From NCBI GenBank assembly GCA_028379895.1, contig JAOEKQ010000004.1, positions 1 to 64,000 on the forward strand: 64,000 nt of DNA, given 5' to 3'. The notes beneath the pieces were generated by a model. The model saw nothing but the letters and a program-made list of their open reading frames with translations. It was not told where the DNA came from and did no database searches. This document shows, piece after piece, positions 17,085 to 24,901 of the stretch. This DNA comes from Burkholderiales bacterium. Lineage in GTDB: Bacteria > Pseudomonadota > Gammaproteobacteria > Burkholderiales > Eutrophovitaceae. A program made the translations under genes and the position numbers. Within the stretch, counting starts at the first letter, position 1; the number at the start of each line of letters is the position of its first letter.

Positions 17085-18176
17085 ATGATTAAATTTAAAG
17101 GTATTTTGACAATCGGTTTCATCAGTCTGTTTGTTTTGACTGGTTGCGGTGGCGGAGAGGAAGTTGCTACGTACACCGGTGAGACGCCGACAAATGCGCC
17201 TGTTAAAAAAGTTAAATTAAAGATGGCAAGCGCATTCCCGTCTTCTTTGCCGATTCTAGGTGATGGGGCGGTTGATTGGACAAAAACGGTTGATACTTTG
17301 TCTGGTGGGACGCTAGAAATAAAATTCTTTGAGCCGAATGCTTTGGTTCCTGGGTTGGAGGCTATCCCCGCCGCTTCCAAAGGCTCAGTTGAAATGGCTT
17401 GGGCGACATCTGGATATTACGCTGGAATCAATAATGTTTTCAGCATGTTTACTACCTTGCCGTTCGGGCCAAACGCAACTGAGTTCTTGGCGTGGTACTA
17501 CTATGGCGATGGCGAAAAACTGGCTAATGAGCTATATCTCGCGCACAATATAAAGTATCTGCCATGCATTATGATTCCACCAGAGGCATCAGGCTGGTTT
17601 AAAAACGAGATTAAGAGTCTTGACGATCTCAAAGGCCTGAAGATGCGATTCTTTGGCTTAGGAGCCAAAGTGATGGAGAAGCTAGGTGCATCTACGCAGC
17701 TACTTGCAGGCGGTGAAATTTTTCAGGCGTTACAGCTGGGAACAATTGATGCTACAGAATTCGGAAATCCAGCTATGGATGAAGGTATTGGTTTATACCA
17801 GGTGGCAAAACATTATTATTTCCCAGGATGGCATCAACCTGCATCTTTTCTGGGAGTGTTCATCAATATAGACGTATGGAATAAATTGTCCGACCATCAT
17901 CAGGCTGTGATCGAGGTGTCCTGTGGCGACAAAGTGCGCGATGGATTAGCGCTGGGAGACTTCTCTCAACCAGCAGCCATGACACGAATGGTGGAACAAG
18001 GCGTTAATATTCATTACTGGAAACCTGAGTTTTTGGCGGCATTTAAGGCCGCCTGGGATGAGGTGGCAGCGGAGGAAATGGCAATTAATCCCGAATTCAA
18101 AAAGGTTTACGAAAACTACCTGGCATTCCGTGAGCAGTTTGCCATTTGGCGCGATAATGGGTATCTCAAACAATAA
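17085..18176 (+). CDS. TRAP transporter substrate-binding lipoprotein, copy 2
   Basis: Second of three tandem DctP/TakP-like binding proteins, 363 residues. The signal sequence ends in the lipobox FVLTGCGGGEE, so the mature protein should start at an acylated cysteine near residue 21. The fold signature is complete: LKMASAFPSSLPILG, FFEPNALVPGLEAIPAASKG, PPEASGWFKNEIKSLDDLKG, RFFGLGAKVMEKLG, GTIDATEF and KHYYFPGWHQP. The ATG at 17085 is preceded by GGAGGA at 6 bases; the frame from 17013 adds a non-conserved stretch. It is very close to copy 3 over almost its whole length, with differences concentrated around residues that may line the ligand pocket (for example GNPAMDEG versus AMPSIDEG). Confidence 0.88.
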   Translation: MIKFKGILTIGFISLFVLTGCGGGEEVATYTGETPTNAPVKKVKLKMASAFPSSLPILGDGAVDWTKTVDTLSGGTLEIKFFEPNALVPGLEAIPAASKGSVEMAWATSGYYAGINNVFSMFTTLPFGPNATEFLAWYYYGDGEKLANELYLAHNIKYLPCIMIPPEASGWFKNEIKSLDDLKGLKMRFFGLGAKVMEKLGASTQLLAGGEIFQALQLGTIDATEFGNPAMDEGIGLYQVAKHYYFPGWHQPASFLGVFINIDVWNKLSDHHQAVIEVSCGDKVRDGLALGDFSQPAAMTRMVEQGVNIHYWKPEFLAAFKAAWDEVAAEEMAINPEFKKVYENYLAFREQFAIWRDNGYLKQ

Positions 18177-18194
18177 ATTGGTTGTTCGGCGACC

Positions 18195-18215
18195 AGAGCG
18201 GGCTCCGCCGGCTCT
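18195..18215 (+). promoter_or_regulatory. Hairpin between binding-protein copies 2 and 3
   Basis: AGAGCGGGC pairs with GCCGGCTCT around TCC with one mismatch. It is followed by TTTAAAAAAG rather than a real T-run, so it is more likely an mRNA-processing or stability hairpin than a full terminator. Confidence 0.4.
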
Positions 18216-18251
18216 TTAAAAAAGTATGAAAAAGTGTATCAGGAGGAATAT

Positions 18252-19343
18252 ATGATTAAATTTAAAGCCGCGTTGACTTCGAGTCTGATCGGTCTATTTG
18301 TTCTAACGGGCTGTGGTGGTGGAGAGGAACCTTCGACCACCAACGATGGTGTGGGACTTACAAACGCGCCTATTAAGAAAGTTAAGTTACAAATGGCGAG
18401 TGCTTTTCCGTCCTCACTTCCGATATTAGGCGTCGGTGGAGTTGACTGGACTAAGAAAGTGGAGCGGTTGTCGGGAGGAACGCTGCAGATAAAGTTTTTT
18501 GAGCCGAACGCTTTAGTACCTGGGTTGGAGGCTATTCCTGCCGCTTCTAAAGGTTCAGTTGAAATGGCCTGGGCCAGTTCGGGTTATTACGCCGGTATCA
18601 ATAACGTATTCAGTATGTTTACGACACTGCCGTTCGGTCCCAACGCAACTGAGTTTTTGGCTTGGTATTATTACGGCGACGGTTCTAAGTTTGCTGATGA
18701 GCTCTATGGCGCGCAGAATATTAAATATATCCCATGTCATATGATTCCACCCGAGGCCTCAGGTTGGTTTAAAAAGGAAATTAAAACATTAGATGACCTT
18801 AAAGGCCTAAAAATGCGGTTTTTTGGTTTGGGTGCAAAGGTTATGGAGAAGTTAGGAGTTTCCACTCAACTCTTAGCTGGCGGTGAAATATTCCAAGCGT
18901 TACAGTTGGGGACTATTGATGCAACTGAATTCGCTATGCCATCTATCGATGAGGGTATTGGTCTCTACCAAGTGGCAAAGCATTACTATTTCCCAGGATG
19001 GCATCAACCGGCATCTTTCAACGGGGCATTTATTAACCTGGACGTATGGAATAGCTTATCTAAACAACATCAAGCGGTAATTGAGGTTTCGTGCGGAGAC
19101 AATATACGTGATGGATTAGCTCTGGGGGATTTCTCTCAACCAGCAGCGATAGCATCAATGATGGAACAAGGCGTTAACATTCATTACTGGAAACCTGAGT
19201 TCCTTGCTGCGTTCAAAGCGGGATGGGATGAGGTGGCAGCTGAGGAAATGGCGGTGAATCCAGAATTTAAACGGGTATATGAAAATTACATGGCATTTAG
19301 GGAGCAGTTCTCTATTTGGCGAGATAATGGTTATCTTAGATAA
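18252..19343 (+). CDS. TRAP transporter substrate-binding lipoprotein, copy 3
   Basis: Third tandem DctP/TakP-like lipoprotein, 363 residues, with signal peptide and lipobox FVLTGCGGGEE. Motifs match copy 2: LQMASAFPSSLPILG, FFEPNALVPGLEAIP, PPEASGWFKKEIKTLDDLKG, RFFGLGAKVMEKLG and HYYFPGWHQP. The ATG at 18252 follows AGGAGGA and matches the start of copy 2 residue for residue; the frame from 18234 includes the ribosome site itself. It is the copy nearest to dctQ, but a terminator-like hairpin lies between them. It could be specialised for a different ligand or expression state from copy 2. Confidence 0.88.
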   Translation: MIKFKAALTSSLIGLFVLTGCGGGEEPSTTNDGVGLTNAPIKKVKLQMASAFPSSLPILGVGGVDWTKKVERLSGGTLQIKFFEPNALVPGLEAIPAASKGSVEMAWASSGYYAGINNVFSMFTTLPFGPNATEFLAWYYYGDGSKFADELYGAQNIKYIPCHMIPPEASGWFKKEIKTLDDLKGLKMRFFGLGAKVMEKLGVSTQLLAGGEIFQALQLGTIDATEFAMPSIDEGIGLYQVAKHYYFPGWHQPASFNGAFINLDVWNSLSKQHQAVIEVSCGDNIRDGLALGDFSQPAAIASMMEQGVNIHYWKPEFLAAFKAGWDEVAAEEMAVNPEFKRVYENYMAFREQFSIWRDNGYLR

Positions 19344-19373
19344 AAAGTAATCAGTTACCCTATATTATTTTAG

Positions 19374-19396
19374 ACGGGTCTCGGCCCGTTCTTTTT
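19374..19396 (+). terminator. Rho-independent terminator-like hairpin between binding protein 3 and dctQ
   Basis: ACGGGT pairs with GCCCGT around CTCG (the last pair is T-G) and is followed at once by TCTTTTT. It lies inside the TRAP gene set, so partial termination here would give more binding protein than membrane subunits. Confidence 0.6.
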
Positions 19397-19423
19397 AAAC
19401 TTTCTACTATCATGTGGTGATTT

Positions 19424-20002
19424 ATGAAATCTATGCTGGATGTGAGTGACCGTATCGACAGAGTGCTTGATCGTTTGGCAGATACTGTTGGTTGGTTATT
19501 TATTCTTACAACTATCGTGATCGCCTTTGATGTAGTGACGCGAAAAATTGGATATCAAATGCCCGGGATGGGCTCTACGAAGTTGCAAGAACTTGAGTGG
19601 CATCTACATACCGCTTTGTTTTCGTTTTGGCTTGGGGCGGCGTATATCCACAACGCGCATGTCCGAATTGATATTGCTTATATCAACGCAAAACCAAGAA
19701 CGATTGTGTTCGCGGAGTTTATAGGATGTTTGTTTTTCGCGATTCCCTATTGTTTACTTGCGATATATTTTAGTGCTGACTTTACCTGGGAAGCGTGGGT
19801 TGATAATGAGGCCTCACCGTCTTCAAATGGTTTACCTTTTAGGTGGATACCGAAAGGCTGTATTACTATCGGATTGATTTTACTTTTCGCGGGCGTTATT
19901 TCAGTATTAATGCGTTCCATCGTTTATTTATATGGCGATCCTAGCCTTAGGGGACGAGCAACGCCCGCCGTAATTGCGAGTAAAGTGGAGGCGTCATCAT
20001 GA
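19424..20002 (+). CDS. dctQ: TRAP transporter small permease DctQ
   Basis: Small membrane subunit of the TRAP transporter, 192 residues with four predicted membrane helices. The first, AVGWLFILTTIVIAFDVVTRK-like region near residues 23-45, is followed by LQELEWHLHTALFSFWLGAAY, the conserved DctQ segment, and by AHVRIDIAYIN. It forms the membrane complex with DctM and contacts the binding protein. A second Met three codons in is an alternative start. Its stop overlaps the dctM start (ATGA), so the two are coupled. It belongs to the family branch that accompanies TakP-like binding proteins. Confidence 0.87.
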   Translation: MKSMLDVSDRIDRVLDRLADTVGWLFILTTIVIAFDVVTRKIGYQMPGMGSTKLQELEWHLHTALFSFWLGAAYIHNAHVRIDIAYINAKPRTIVFAEFIGCLFFAIPYCLLAIYFSADFTWEAWVDNEASPSSNGLPFRWIPKGCITIGLILLFAGVISVLMRSIVYLYGDPSLRGRATPAVIASKVEASS

Positions 20003-21384
20003 GTTGGTTTGCACATCATATTTCTCTGTTTTTATTCGCAGTCCTGGCAATTTCATTATTTTGCGGCTTTCCAGTAGCGTTTGTTCTCGGTGGTGTGGCC
20101 ATATTGTTCGGTGGGATTGGCATATTGCTCGATATTTTCAACCCTATTCAGTTCTTCAATCTAATGCCTCGCGTTTGGGGTACAGCTGCTTCGAATCCGA
20201 TCATAGTTGCAGTGCCCATGTTTATATTTATGGGCACCATGCTTGAGCGAAGTGGCGTCGCTAAAGACTTATTGTCCACACTTCAAATTGTTACCAGACG
20301 GATTCCCGGTGGTTTGGCGATGTCAGTCACCCTCATGGGAACGATTATGGCGGCGACCACTGGAATCGTAGGTGCCTCCGTTGTTATGCTAACCATGATC
20401 GCGTTGCCTTCAATGATGGAGCGCGGCTATTCGAAAGAGCTAGCGACCGGCACAATAGCCTCTGCGGGGACGCTTGGGATATTAATCCCACCATCGATTA
20501 TGTTAGTGATAATGGGCGACCTTTTATCGGTCTCGGTAGGAGCATTATTTGCGGCTTCTATCGTCCCTGGAATGATCCTCGCCGGTTTATACCTTTTCTA
20601 TATTGGCTTAACTAGTTTTAGGAACCCTAATAAAGCGCCTCCGTTACCAGATGATGTCGGACCTGATTCAAACGCGGAACTGATCACTCTAATTCTCAAG
20701 AGTTTCTTTCCACCGTTGTTGTTGATCACTTTGGTATTAGGTTCTATTTTTGGTGGATTCGCAACACCGACCGAGGCGGCGGGTGTGGGTTGTCTTGGGG
20801 CTATATTCCTGGCTTGGATGAACAACAAGCTTAGTATGAAAACGATGAGAGAGGTCATACGTCGGGCGGGCTTAACGAACGGCATGGTCTTTTTTATATT
20901 TTTTGGCGCACAGCTGTTTAGTTATGTGTTTCGGGCTCTAGGTGGAGATGATCTCATTGTTGAGCTATTAGAGACTATCGGTATTGATACGGGGTGGGAA
21001 ATATTGACATTTATGTTGGTGTTAACTTTTTTACTCGGATTTTTCTTTGACTGGATCGAAATCACATTAATCGTTCTACCAGTCTTTGCGCCAATACTTC
21101 AAGGAATTGACTTTGGCCCGCACATTGGTGATGGTGGCCCTATCGTATTCCTCACTTGGTTTTGCGTGATGCTTTCAGTCAACCTTCAGACGTCCTTCTT
21201 AACACCGCCCTTCGGTTTCACGCTTTTTTATATGAAGGGTGTTGTACCACCCTCTATAAATATGGGGCATATTTATAGAGGCATCATTCCTTTTGTGTTA
21301 CTCCAGTTAACGGGGTTAGGTTTGATTATCGGTTTTCCTGAATTGGTGCTTTGGTTGCCTAGGGCCTCAGGATTCCTCATGTAG
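19999..21384 (+). CDS. dctM: TRAP transporter large permease DctM
   Basis: Large channel-forming subunit, 461 residues with about 12 hydrophobic segments. DctM motifs include FCGFPVAFVLGGVA near the N terminus, VAVPMFIFMGTMLERSGVAKDLL, ATTGIVGASVVMLTMIALPSM, SAGTLGILIPPSIMLVI and, in the second half, FATPTEAAGVGCLGA and LQTSFLTPPFGFTLFYMKGV. It uses the ion gradient to drive solute uptake with DctQ and the binding proteins. It overlaps dctQ by four bases. Three upstream binding proteins apparently share this single channel. Confidence 0.92.
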   Translation: MSWFAHHISLFLFAVLAISLFCGFPVAFVLGGVAILFGGIGILLDIFNPIQFFNLMPRVWGTAASNPIIVAVPMFIFMGTMLERSGVAKDLLSTLQIVTRRIPGGLAMSVTLMGTIMAATTGIVGASVVMLTMIALPSMMERGYSKELATGTIASAGTLGILIPPSIMLVIMGDLLSVSVGALFAASIVPGMILAGLYLFYIGLTSFRNPNKAPPLPDDVGPDSNAELITLILKSFFPPLLLITLVLGSIFGGFATPTEAAGVGCLGAIFLAWMNNKLSMKTMREVIRRAGLTNGMVFFIFFGAQLFSYVFRALGGDDLIVELLETIGIDTGWEILTFMLVLTFLLGFFFDWIEITLIVLPVFAPILQGIDFGPHIGDGGPIVFLTWFCVMLSVNLQTSFLTPPFGFTLFYMKGVVPPSINMGHIYRGIIPFVLLQLTGLGLIIGFPELVLWLPRASGFLM

Positions 21385-21392
21385 CGTATCAG

Positions 21393-21430
21393 CGGGAGCG
21401 TGATAAATCCTGCATTTCACCCGGTTTTTT
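21393..21430 (+). terminator. Terminator candidate after dctM
   Basis: CGGG (21393-21396) can pair with CCCG (21420-21423) and inner TGA with TCA, with an asymmetric bulge. A run of six T follows. The stem is imperfect, so this is only a candidate end for the TRAP transcript. Confidence 0.35.
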
Positions 21431-21445
21431 GGAAAGGTTTGAGGA

Positions 21446-21910
21446 ATGCTTCTGTCTCGGTTAGTGTTTTTTATGGGTTGTTGTGTACCTCTCACCTTGT
21501 TTGCTCAAAGCGTTGTTGTAGGCTCCGGTGTTGACCCTGACGGTGGTGGCGGAGTTGTGCTTGAGTATCATAGAAGTGGCGAGTTCTCAGGAGCAGTTAC
21601 GCAATGGCCATGGGCTACCGCGCTGAGATTTGATGCTGATAGCGATTTTTGGGTGGGTGTAGGCTTACACAAACAGCTTGATATATCGGGACCATTTTTT
21701 TTTGAGGCGAGTTTTATGCCTGGATACTACAATCCGGAGGATACTGATTTGGGCGGAAACATCCATTTTCGCTCGTTAGTTGGGTTAGGTCTTCAGTTAG
21801 CTGGTGATTCGGCCCTATCAATCAGTATTGATCATTTATCTAATGGTGGATTAACGACTAATAATCCTGGATCGGAGTTAGTTACGATGCGTTACACCAT
21901 CGCCTACTAA
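21446..21910 (+). CDS. PagL-like lipid A 3-O-deacylase (acyloxyacyl hydrolase family)
   Basis: A 154-residue exported beta-barrel candidate with a signal peptide ending near LFAQS. The alternating hydrophobic pattern and the C-terminal aromatic residue (YTIAY) suit an outer-membrane protein. Near the end, IDHLSNGGLTTNNPGSELVTMRY contains the PagL active-site layout: His and Ser two residues apart (HLS) and a Glu after NPG. PagL removes the 3-O-acyl chain of lipid A and modulates recognition of LPS. The length is close to known PagL proteins. It starts after GAGG at 21439-21442, 61 bases after dctM. Overall similarity is limited to the motif, so I keep moderate confidence. Confidence 0.65.
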   Translation: MLLSRLVFFMGCCVPLTLFAQSVVVGSGVDPDGGGGVVLEYHRSGEFSGAVTQWPWATALRFDADSDFWVGVGLHKQLDISGPFFFEASFMPGYYNPEDTDLGGNIHFRSLVGLGLQLAGDSALSISIDHLSNGGLTTNNPGSELVTMRYTIAY

Positions 21911-22001
21911 TTTAAGGTTGCTGATCCTCTTCTTGTTCGAAGTACTAAAACAATAAATTTCAAATAACAGTGAAGCTTACGTTTGTTTAACTGGATATCC
22001 A

Positions 22002-22916
22002 TTGGACATAAATCACATCGTAATTGTTGGGGCAGGTACTATGGGTACCGACCTTGCCGTCAAGTTATCCGTATCTGGAGTTCGGGTTACCGTGGTGGGC
22101 CGCCCTGGCGGTCGTGCTGACACGTTTAGTGTTCGAGCTATAAGCGTGGCTCGTGACTTGGGCGTATCGCCTGATGGTCTAGATATGCGCTTGGTGTCGG
22201 ATTTGGCGTCTGTCGATTGGCTCTCTGCGGATCTTGTCATTGAGAATATCGCTGAGGAGCTTGCAGCTAAACAAAGTATATTTAAACAGATAGCTTCTCT
22301 TGCGAATAAAAAAACTATCATTACAAGTAATTCCTCCACTTTTGGTATTTCTCGTATCGTTGATGGTTTGAGCCAACAGGCGCGTTTCTTTGGCCTGCAT
22401 TTTTTCATGCCTGCGCATTTGGTACCGCTGGTGGAGATTGTTATGTCGGAGAGCTCTGATCTACAAACAGCAAAGGACATCAAGCAATATTTATCTGCTC
22501 TTAACTTTGTGCCAGTGATTGTACATAAAGATGTTCCTGGATTTCTGGGAAACCGTATTCAGGCGGCAATGATGAGAGAGGTGTGGCATATATTAGAGTG
22601 CAAGATTGCCACTCCTGAGGATGTTGATAAAGCGGTCATGTACGGTTTCGGATGTCGGTTCCTTGCCGCTGGACCAGTGATGCAAAAAGAAATTTCTGGA
22701 TTAGATGTTACTTATGCAGCAAATGCGAGCATATTTTCAGATCTTAGTAACGCGGATAAGCCCCCCTCATTTCTTGCAGACAAAGTTAAGCGAGGTGAGA
22801 TTGGCATGAAATCTGAAAGAGGTTTTTGGCATTGGAATAAGGCCTCTATTCGTGAGACCCGTGAGCGATATATGCAACGGCTGAAATCCAGTATAAAGGT
22901 GCTTCTCGAGAAATAA
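22002..22916 (+). CDS. 3-Hydroxyacyl-CoA dehydrogenase family protein
   Basis: An NAD-dependent L-3-hydroxyacyl-CoA dehydrogenase-type enzyme, 304 residues. The N-terminal Rossmann domain has IVIVGAGTMGTDLAVKL, then DLVIENIAEELAAKQSIF, TSNSSTFGIS, and HFFMPAHLVPLVEIV where the family usually has HFFNP with the catalytic histidine. The C-terminal domain has VPGFLGNRIQAAMMRE and GFGCRFLAAGP. The start is probably TTG at 22002, because no in-frame ATG precedes the Rossmann motif. Relatives include 3-hydroxybutyryl-CoA and carnitine dehydrogenases. With no thiolase or hydratase nearby, the substrate stays open. Confidence 0.8.
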   Translation: MDINHIVIVGAGTMGTDLAVKLSVSGVRVTVVGRPGGRADTFSVRAISVARDLGVSPDGLDMRLVSDLASVDWLSADLVIENIAEELAAKQSIFKQIASLANKKTIITSNSSTFGISRIVDGLSQQARFFGLHFFMPAHLVPLVEIVMSESSDLQTAKDIKQYLSALNFVPVIVHKDVPGFLGNRIQAAMMREVWHILECKIATPEDVDKAVMYGFGCRFLAAGPVMQKEISGLDVTYAANASIFSDLSNADKPPSFLADKVKRGEIGMKSERGFWHWNKASIRETRERYMQRLKSSIKVLLEK

Positions 22917-23032
22917 ATGTCTTGATAAGTTTAGCCTGTAAAGGCGTATCAATTGGACAATGTTAGAATGCTAGCTCAATGAATATCACTATTCTGTGAA
23001 TAGAGCCAAACTTAAATCTGGAACAAAAACCG

Positions 23033-23515
23033 ATGAGCGATGGGCAAGGCATAAGTGAACTAAGACTAATTCTAAGAGAGTCCAAAACCATTGCAGTTGT
23101 TGGATTGTCCGCCAATTGGTACAGACCGAGTTATTTTGCAGCGAAATATATGCAAGAACATGGTTATAAAATAATACCAGTAAATCCCGCGTACAAAGGA
23201 CAAGAGGTTTTGGGAGAGCGCTGTTATTCATCGCTTGGTGAGATTGAAGAGCGGGTTGATATGGTGGATTGTTTTAGAAAAAGCGAGGACATAATGCCGA
23301 TCGCTGAACAGGCTGTAGCGATTAGAGCCAAAGTGCTTTGGTTGCAGCTCGGCGTTAAGAGCGAAGAAGCGAGCCAAGTCGCTGGTAACGCGGGCATTAC
23401 CTACGTTGAAGACCGTTGCGTCAAAATAGAGCATGGAAGATTATTTGGGGGTCTAAGCTGGGTTGGGGTTAACACTAAGATTATTTCCTCAAAGCGGCCT
23501 AAATGGCTACCCTAA
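23033..23515 (+). CDS. CoA-binding domain protein (YccU-like)
   Basis: A 160-residue single-domain protein of the CoA_binding_2 family, related to the nucleotide-binding domain of succinyl-CoA synthetase. KTIAVVGLSANWYRPSYFAA near residue 18 is the Rossmann-type loop, IIPVNPAYKGQEVLGERCY the second strand, and VLWLQLGVKSEEA and YVEDRCVKIEHGRLF follow as in YccU. These proteins bind CoA or acyl-CoA; their cellular role is unclear. It ends 20 bases before metY, so the two may be co-transcribed. Confidence 0.85.
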   Translation: MSDGQGISELRLILRESKTIAVVGLSANWYRPSYFAAKYMQEHGYKIIPVNPAYKGQEVLGERCYSSLGEIEERVDMVDCFRKSEDIMPIAEQAVAIRAKVLWLQLGVKSEEASQVAGNAGITYVEDRCVKIEHGRLFGGLSWVGVNTKIISSKRPKWLP

Positions 23516-23535
23516 ATGAAGAAGGAAAATAAATA

Positions 23536-24828
23536 ATGGCAGACCGAGAGTATGGGGTGGGTACCCTTTGTTTACATGCAGGTCAGATCCCAGATGCTGT
23601 GACTGGATCGAGAGCTGCTCCGATATACCAAACCACGTCTTACGTTTTCGATTCTGCAGAACATGCGGCGAGTTTATTTAACTTGCAAACTTTTGGTAAT
23701 GTTTATTCTAGGTTATCTAACCCAACCGTCGCAGTTCTCGAAGAGCGAGTAGCCGCACTGGAGGGCGGACGAGCCGCTCTAGCAGTTAGCTCTGGTCAGG
23801 CAGCGCAAATGTGTGCGATTTTGACATTGCTTGAGGAAGGCGACGAGCTTTTATCTGCAAGTACTTTATACGGTGGAACGTATTCGCAGTTTGACGTTAC
23901 ATTCCGGCGTTTTGGTATTCATACAAATTTTGTCGATCCTAGTGATCCTGAGAATTTTAGAGCGGGAATAACGCCTAAAACAAAGGCGATTTACGCTGAG
24001 ACTATGGGAAACCCGCAGGTTAATGTTCTTGATATTCGTGCGGTAGCAGATATTGCACATGAAGCTGGAATCCCCTTGGTAATAGACAACACATTTGCGT
24101 CGCCTTATTTATGCCAACCGATTAAGCATGGCGCCGATATCGTGGTTCAATCGGCGACAAAATTTATTGGTGGTCACGGTACGACTATGGGTGGTGTGAT
24201 TGTTGAGTCAGGCGATTTCCCCTGGGATAACGGTAACTTTCCCTCAATGACTGAGCCATCAAAGGGATATCACGGAGTTCGTTTTTACGAAACTTTTGGT
24301 GATTTTGGATTTACTATGAAAGCTCGCATGGAAACTTTGAGAACGCTCGGACCTTCTTTGGCTCCAATGAGTGCTTGGCTTCTTTTGCAGGGACTAGAAA
24401 CGCTGCATGTGCGTATGGATCGGCATGTCTCAAATGCACTTAAGGTGGCAAAATTTCTAGAGTCTCACGATTGCGTATCGTGGGTTAATTTTCCAGGTTT
24501 AGCCTCTAGCCCGCACGCTGAATTGGGCAAGAAATACATGCCTAAAGGCTGCGGCTCAATCATGACCTTTGGCATTAAAGGCGGTTTGAGTGCTGGCGAA
24601 TGCTTTATTGAAGGGCTCGAGTTTTTTTCGCACCTAGCTAATGTTGGCGATGCTAAATCCCTCGTAATACATCCGGCATCTACCACACACCGACAGTTAT
24701 CCGAAGAGGACCAAATGAAAGCGGGTATTTCTCCCGATATGATTCGTTTATCGGTTGGTATTGAAGATATTGACGATATTCTTTGGGATCTTGACCAAGC
24801 CTTGCTTAAATCTTTATCCACCACGTGA
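23536..24828 (+). CDS. metY: O-acetylhomoserine sulfhydrylase (MetY)
   Basis: Converts O-acetylhomoserine and sulfide (or methanethiol) to homocysteine (or methionine) with PLP. The 430-residue Cys/Met-metabolism enzyme begins GTLCLHAGQIPDAVTGSRA and has APIYQTTSYVF and YSRLSNPTVAVLEERVAALEGG. VVQSATKFIGGHGTTMGG carries the PLP lysine, and the C-terminal half has NVGDAKSLVIHPASTTHRQL. The long insertion around residues 225-290, including GDFPWDNG, distinguishes MetY from shorter MetB/MetZ/MetC enzymes. An AAGGAAA ribosome site precedes the ATG. I see no SAM riboswitch in the 20-base gap upstream. Confidence 0.9.
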   Translation: MADREYGVGTLCLHAGQIPDAVTGSRAAPIYQTTSYVFDSAEHAASLFNLQTFGNVYSRLSNPTVAVLEERVAALEGGRAALAVSSGQAAQMCAILTLLEEGDELLSASTLYGGTYSQFDVTFRRFGIHTNFVDPSDPENFRAGITPKTKAIYAETMGNPQVNVLDIRAVADIAHEAGIPLVIDNTFASPYLCQPIKHGADIVVQSATKFIGGHGTTMGGVIVESGDFPWDNGNFPSMTEPSKGYHGVRFYETFGDFGFTMKARMETLRTLGPSLAPMSAWLLLQGLETLHVRMDRHVSNALKVAKFLESHDCVSWVNFPGLASSPHAELGKKYMPKGCGSIMTFGIKGGLSAGECFIEGLEFFSHLANVGDAKSLVIHPASTTHRQLSEEDQMKAGISPDMIRLSVGIEDIDDILWDLDQALLKSLSTT

Positions 24829-24901
24829 TCGTGCAAAACTTGAGTAAATCATCTGTTTTGCTGATGTAGTGGGTATTTTGCCTTAAGTAGTTTTTACGTC
24901 A

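Larger units (their letters stand above)
17085..19343 (+). repeat. Tandem gene duplication of the TRAP binding-protein gene
   Basis: The coding units at 17085-18176 and 18252-19343 have exactly the same length and are nearly identical in protein. Short stretches are almost identical in DNA, for example around 17995-18030 and 19160-19200. The ribosome sites (GGAGGA and AGGAGGA) and first codons also match. The unit at 15789 is an older, more divergent copy. Confidence 0.75.

Noticed and set aside
22925-22957. TTGATA...TATCAA repeat upstream of the CoA-binding gene
   Set aside because: Six-base arms 19 bases apart in AT-rich DNA; could be an operator but chance is as likely.
23516-23535. Possible SAM or methionine riboswitch before metY
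   Set aside because: The gap is only 20 bases and contains just a ribosome site.
24833-24861. Inverted repeat GCAAAAC...GTTTTGC after metY
   Set aside because: Stem of seven mostly A-T pairs, large loop and no T-run; not convincing as a terminator.
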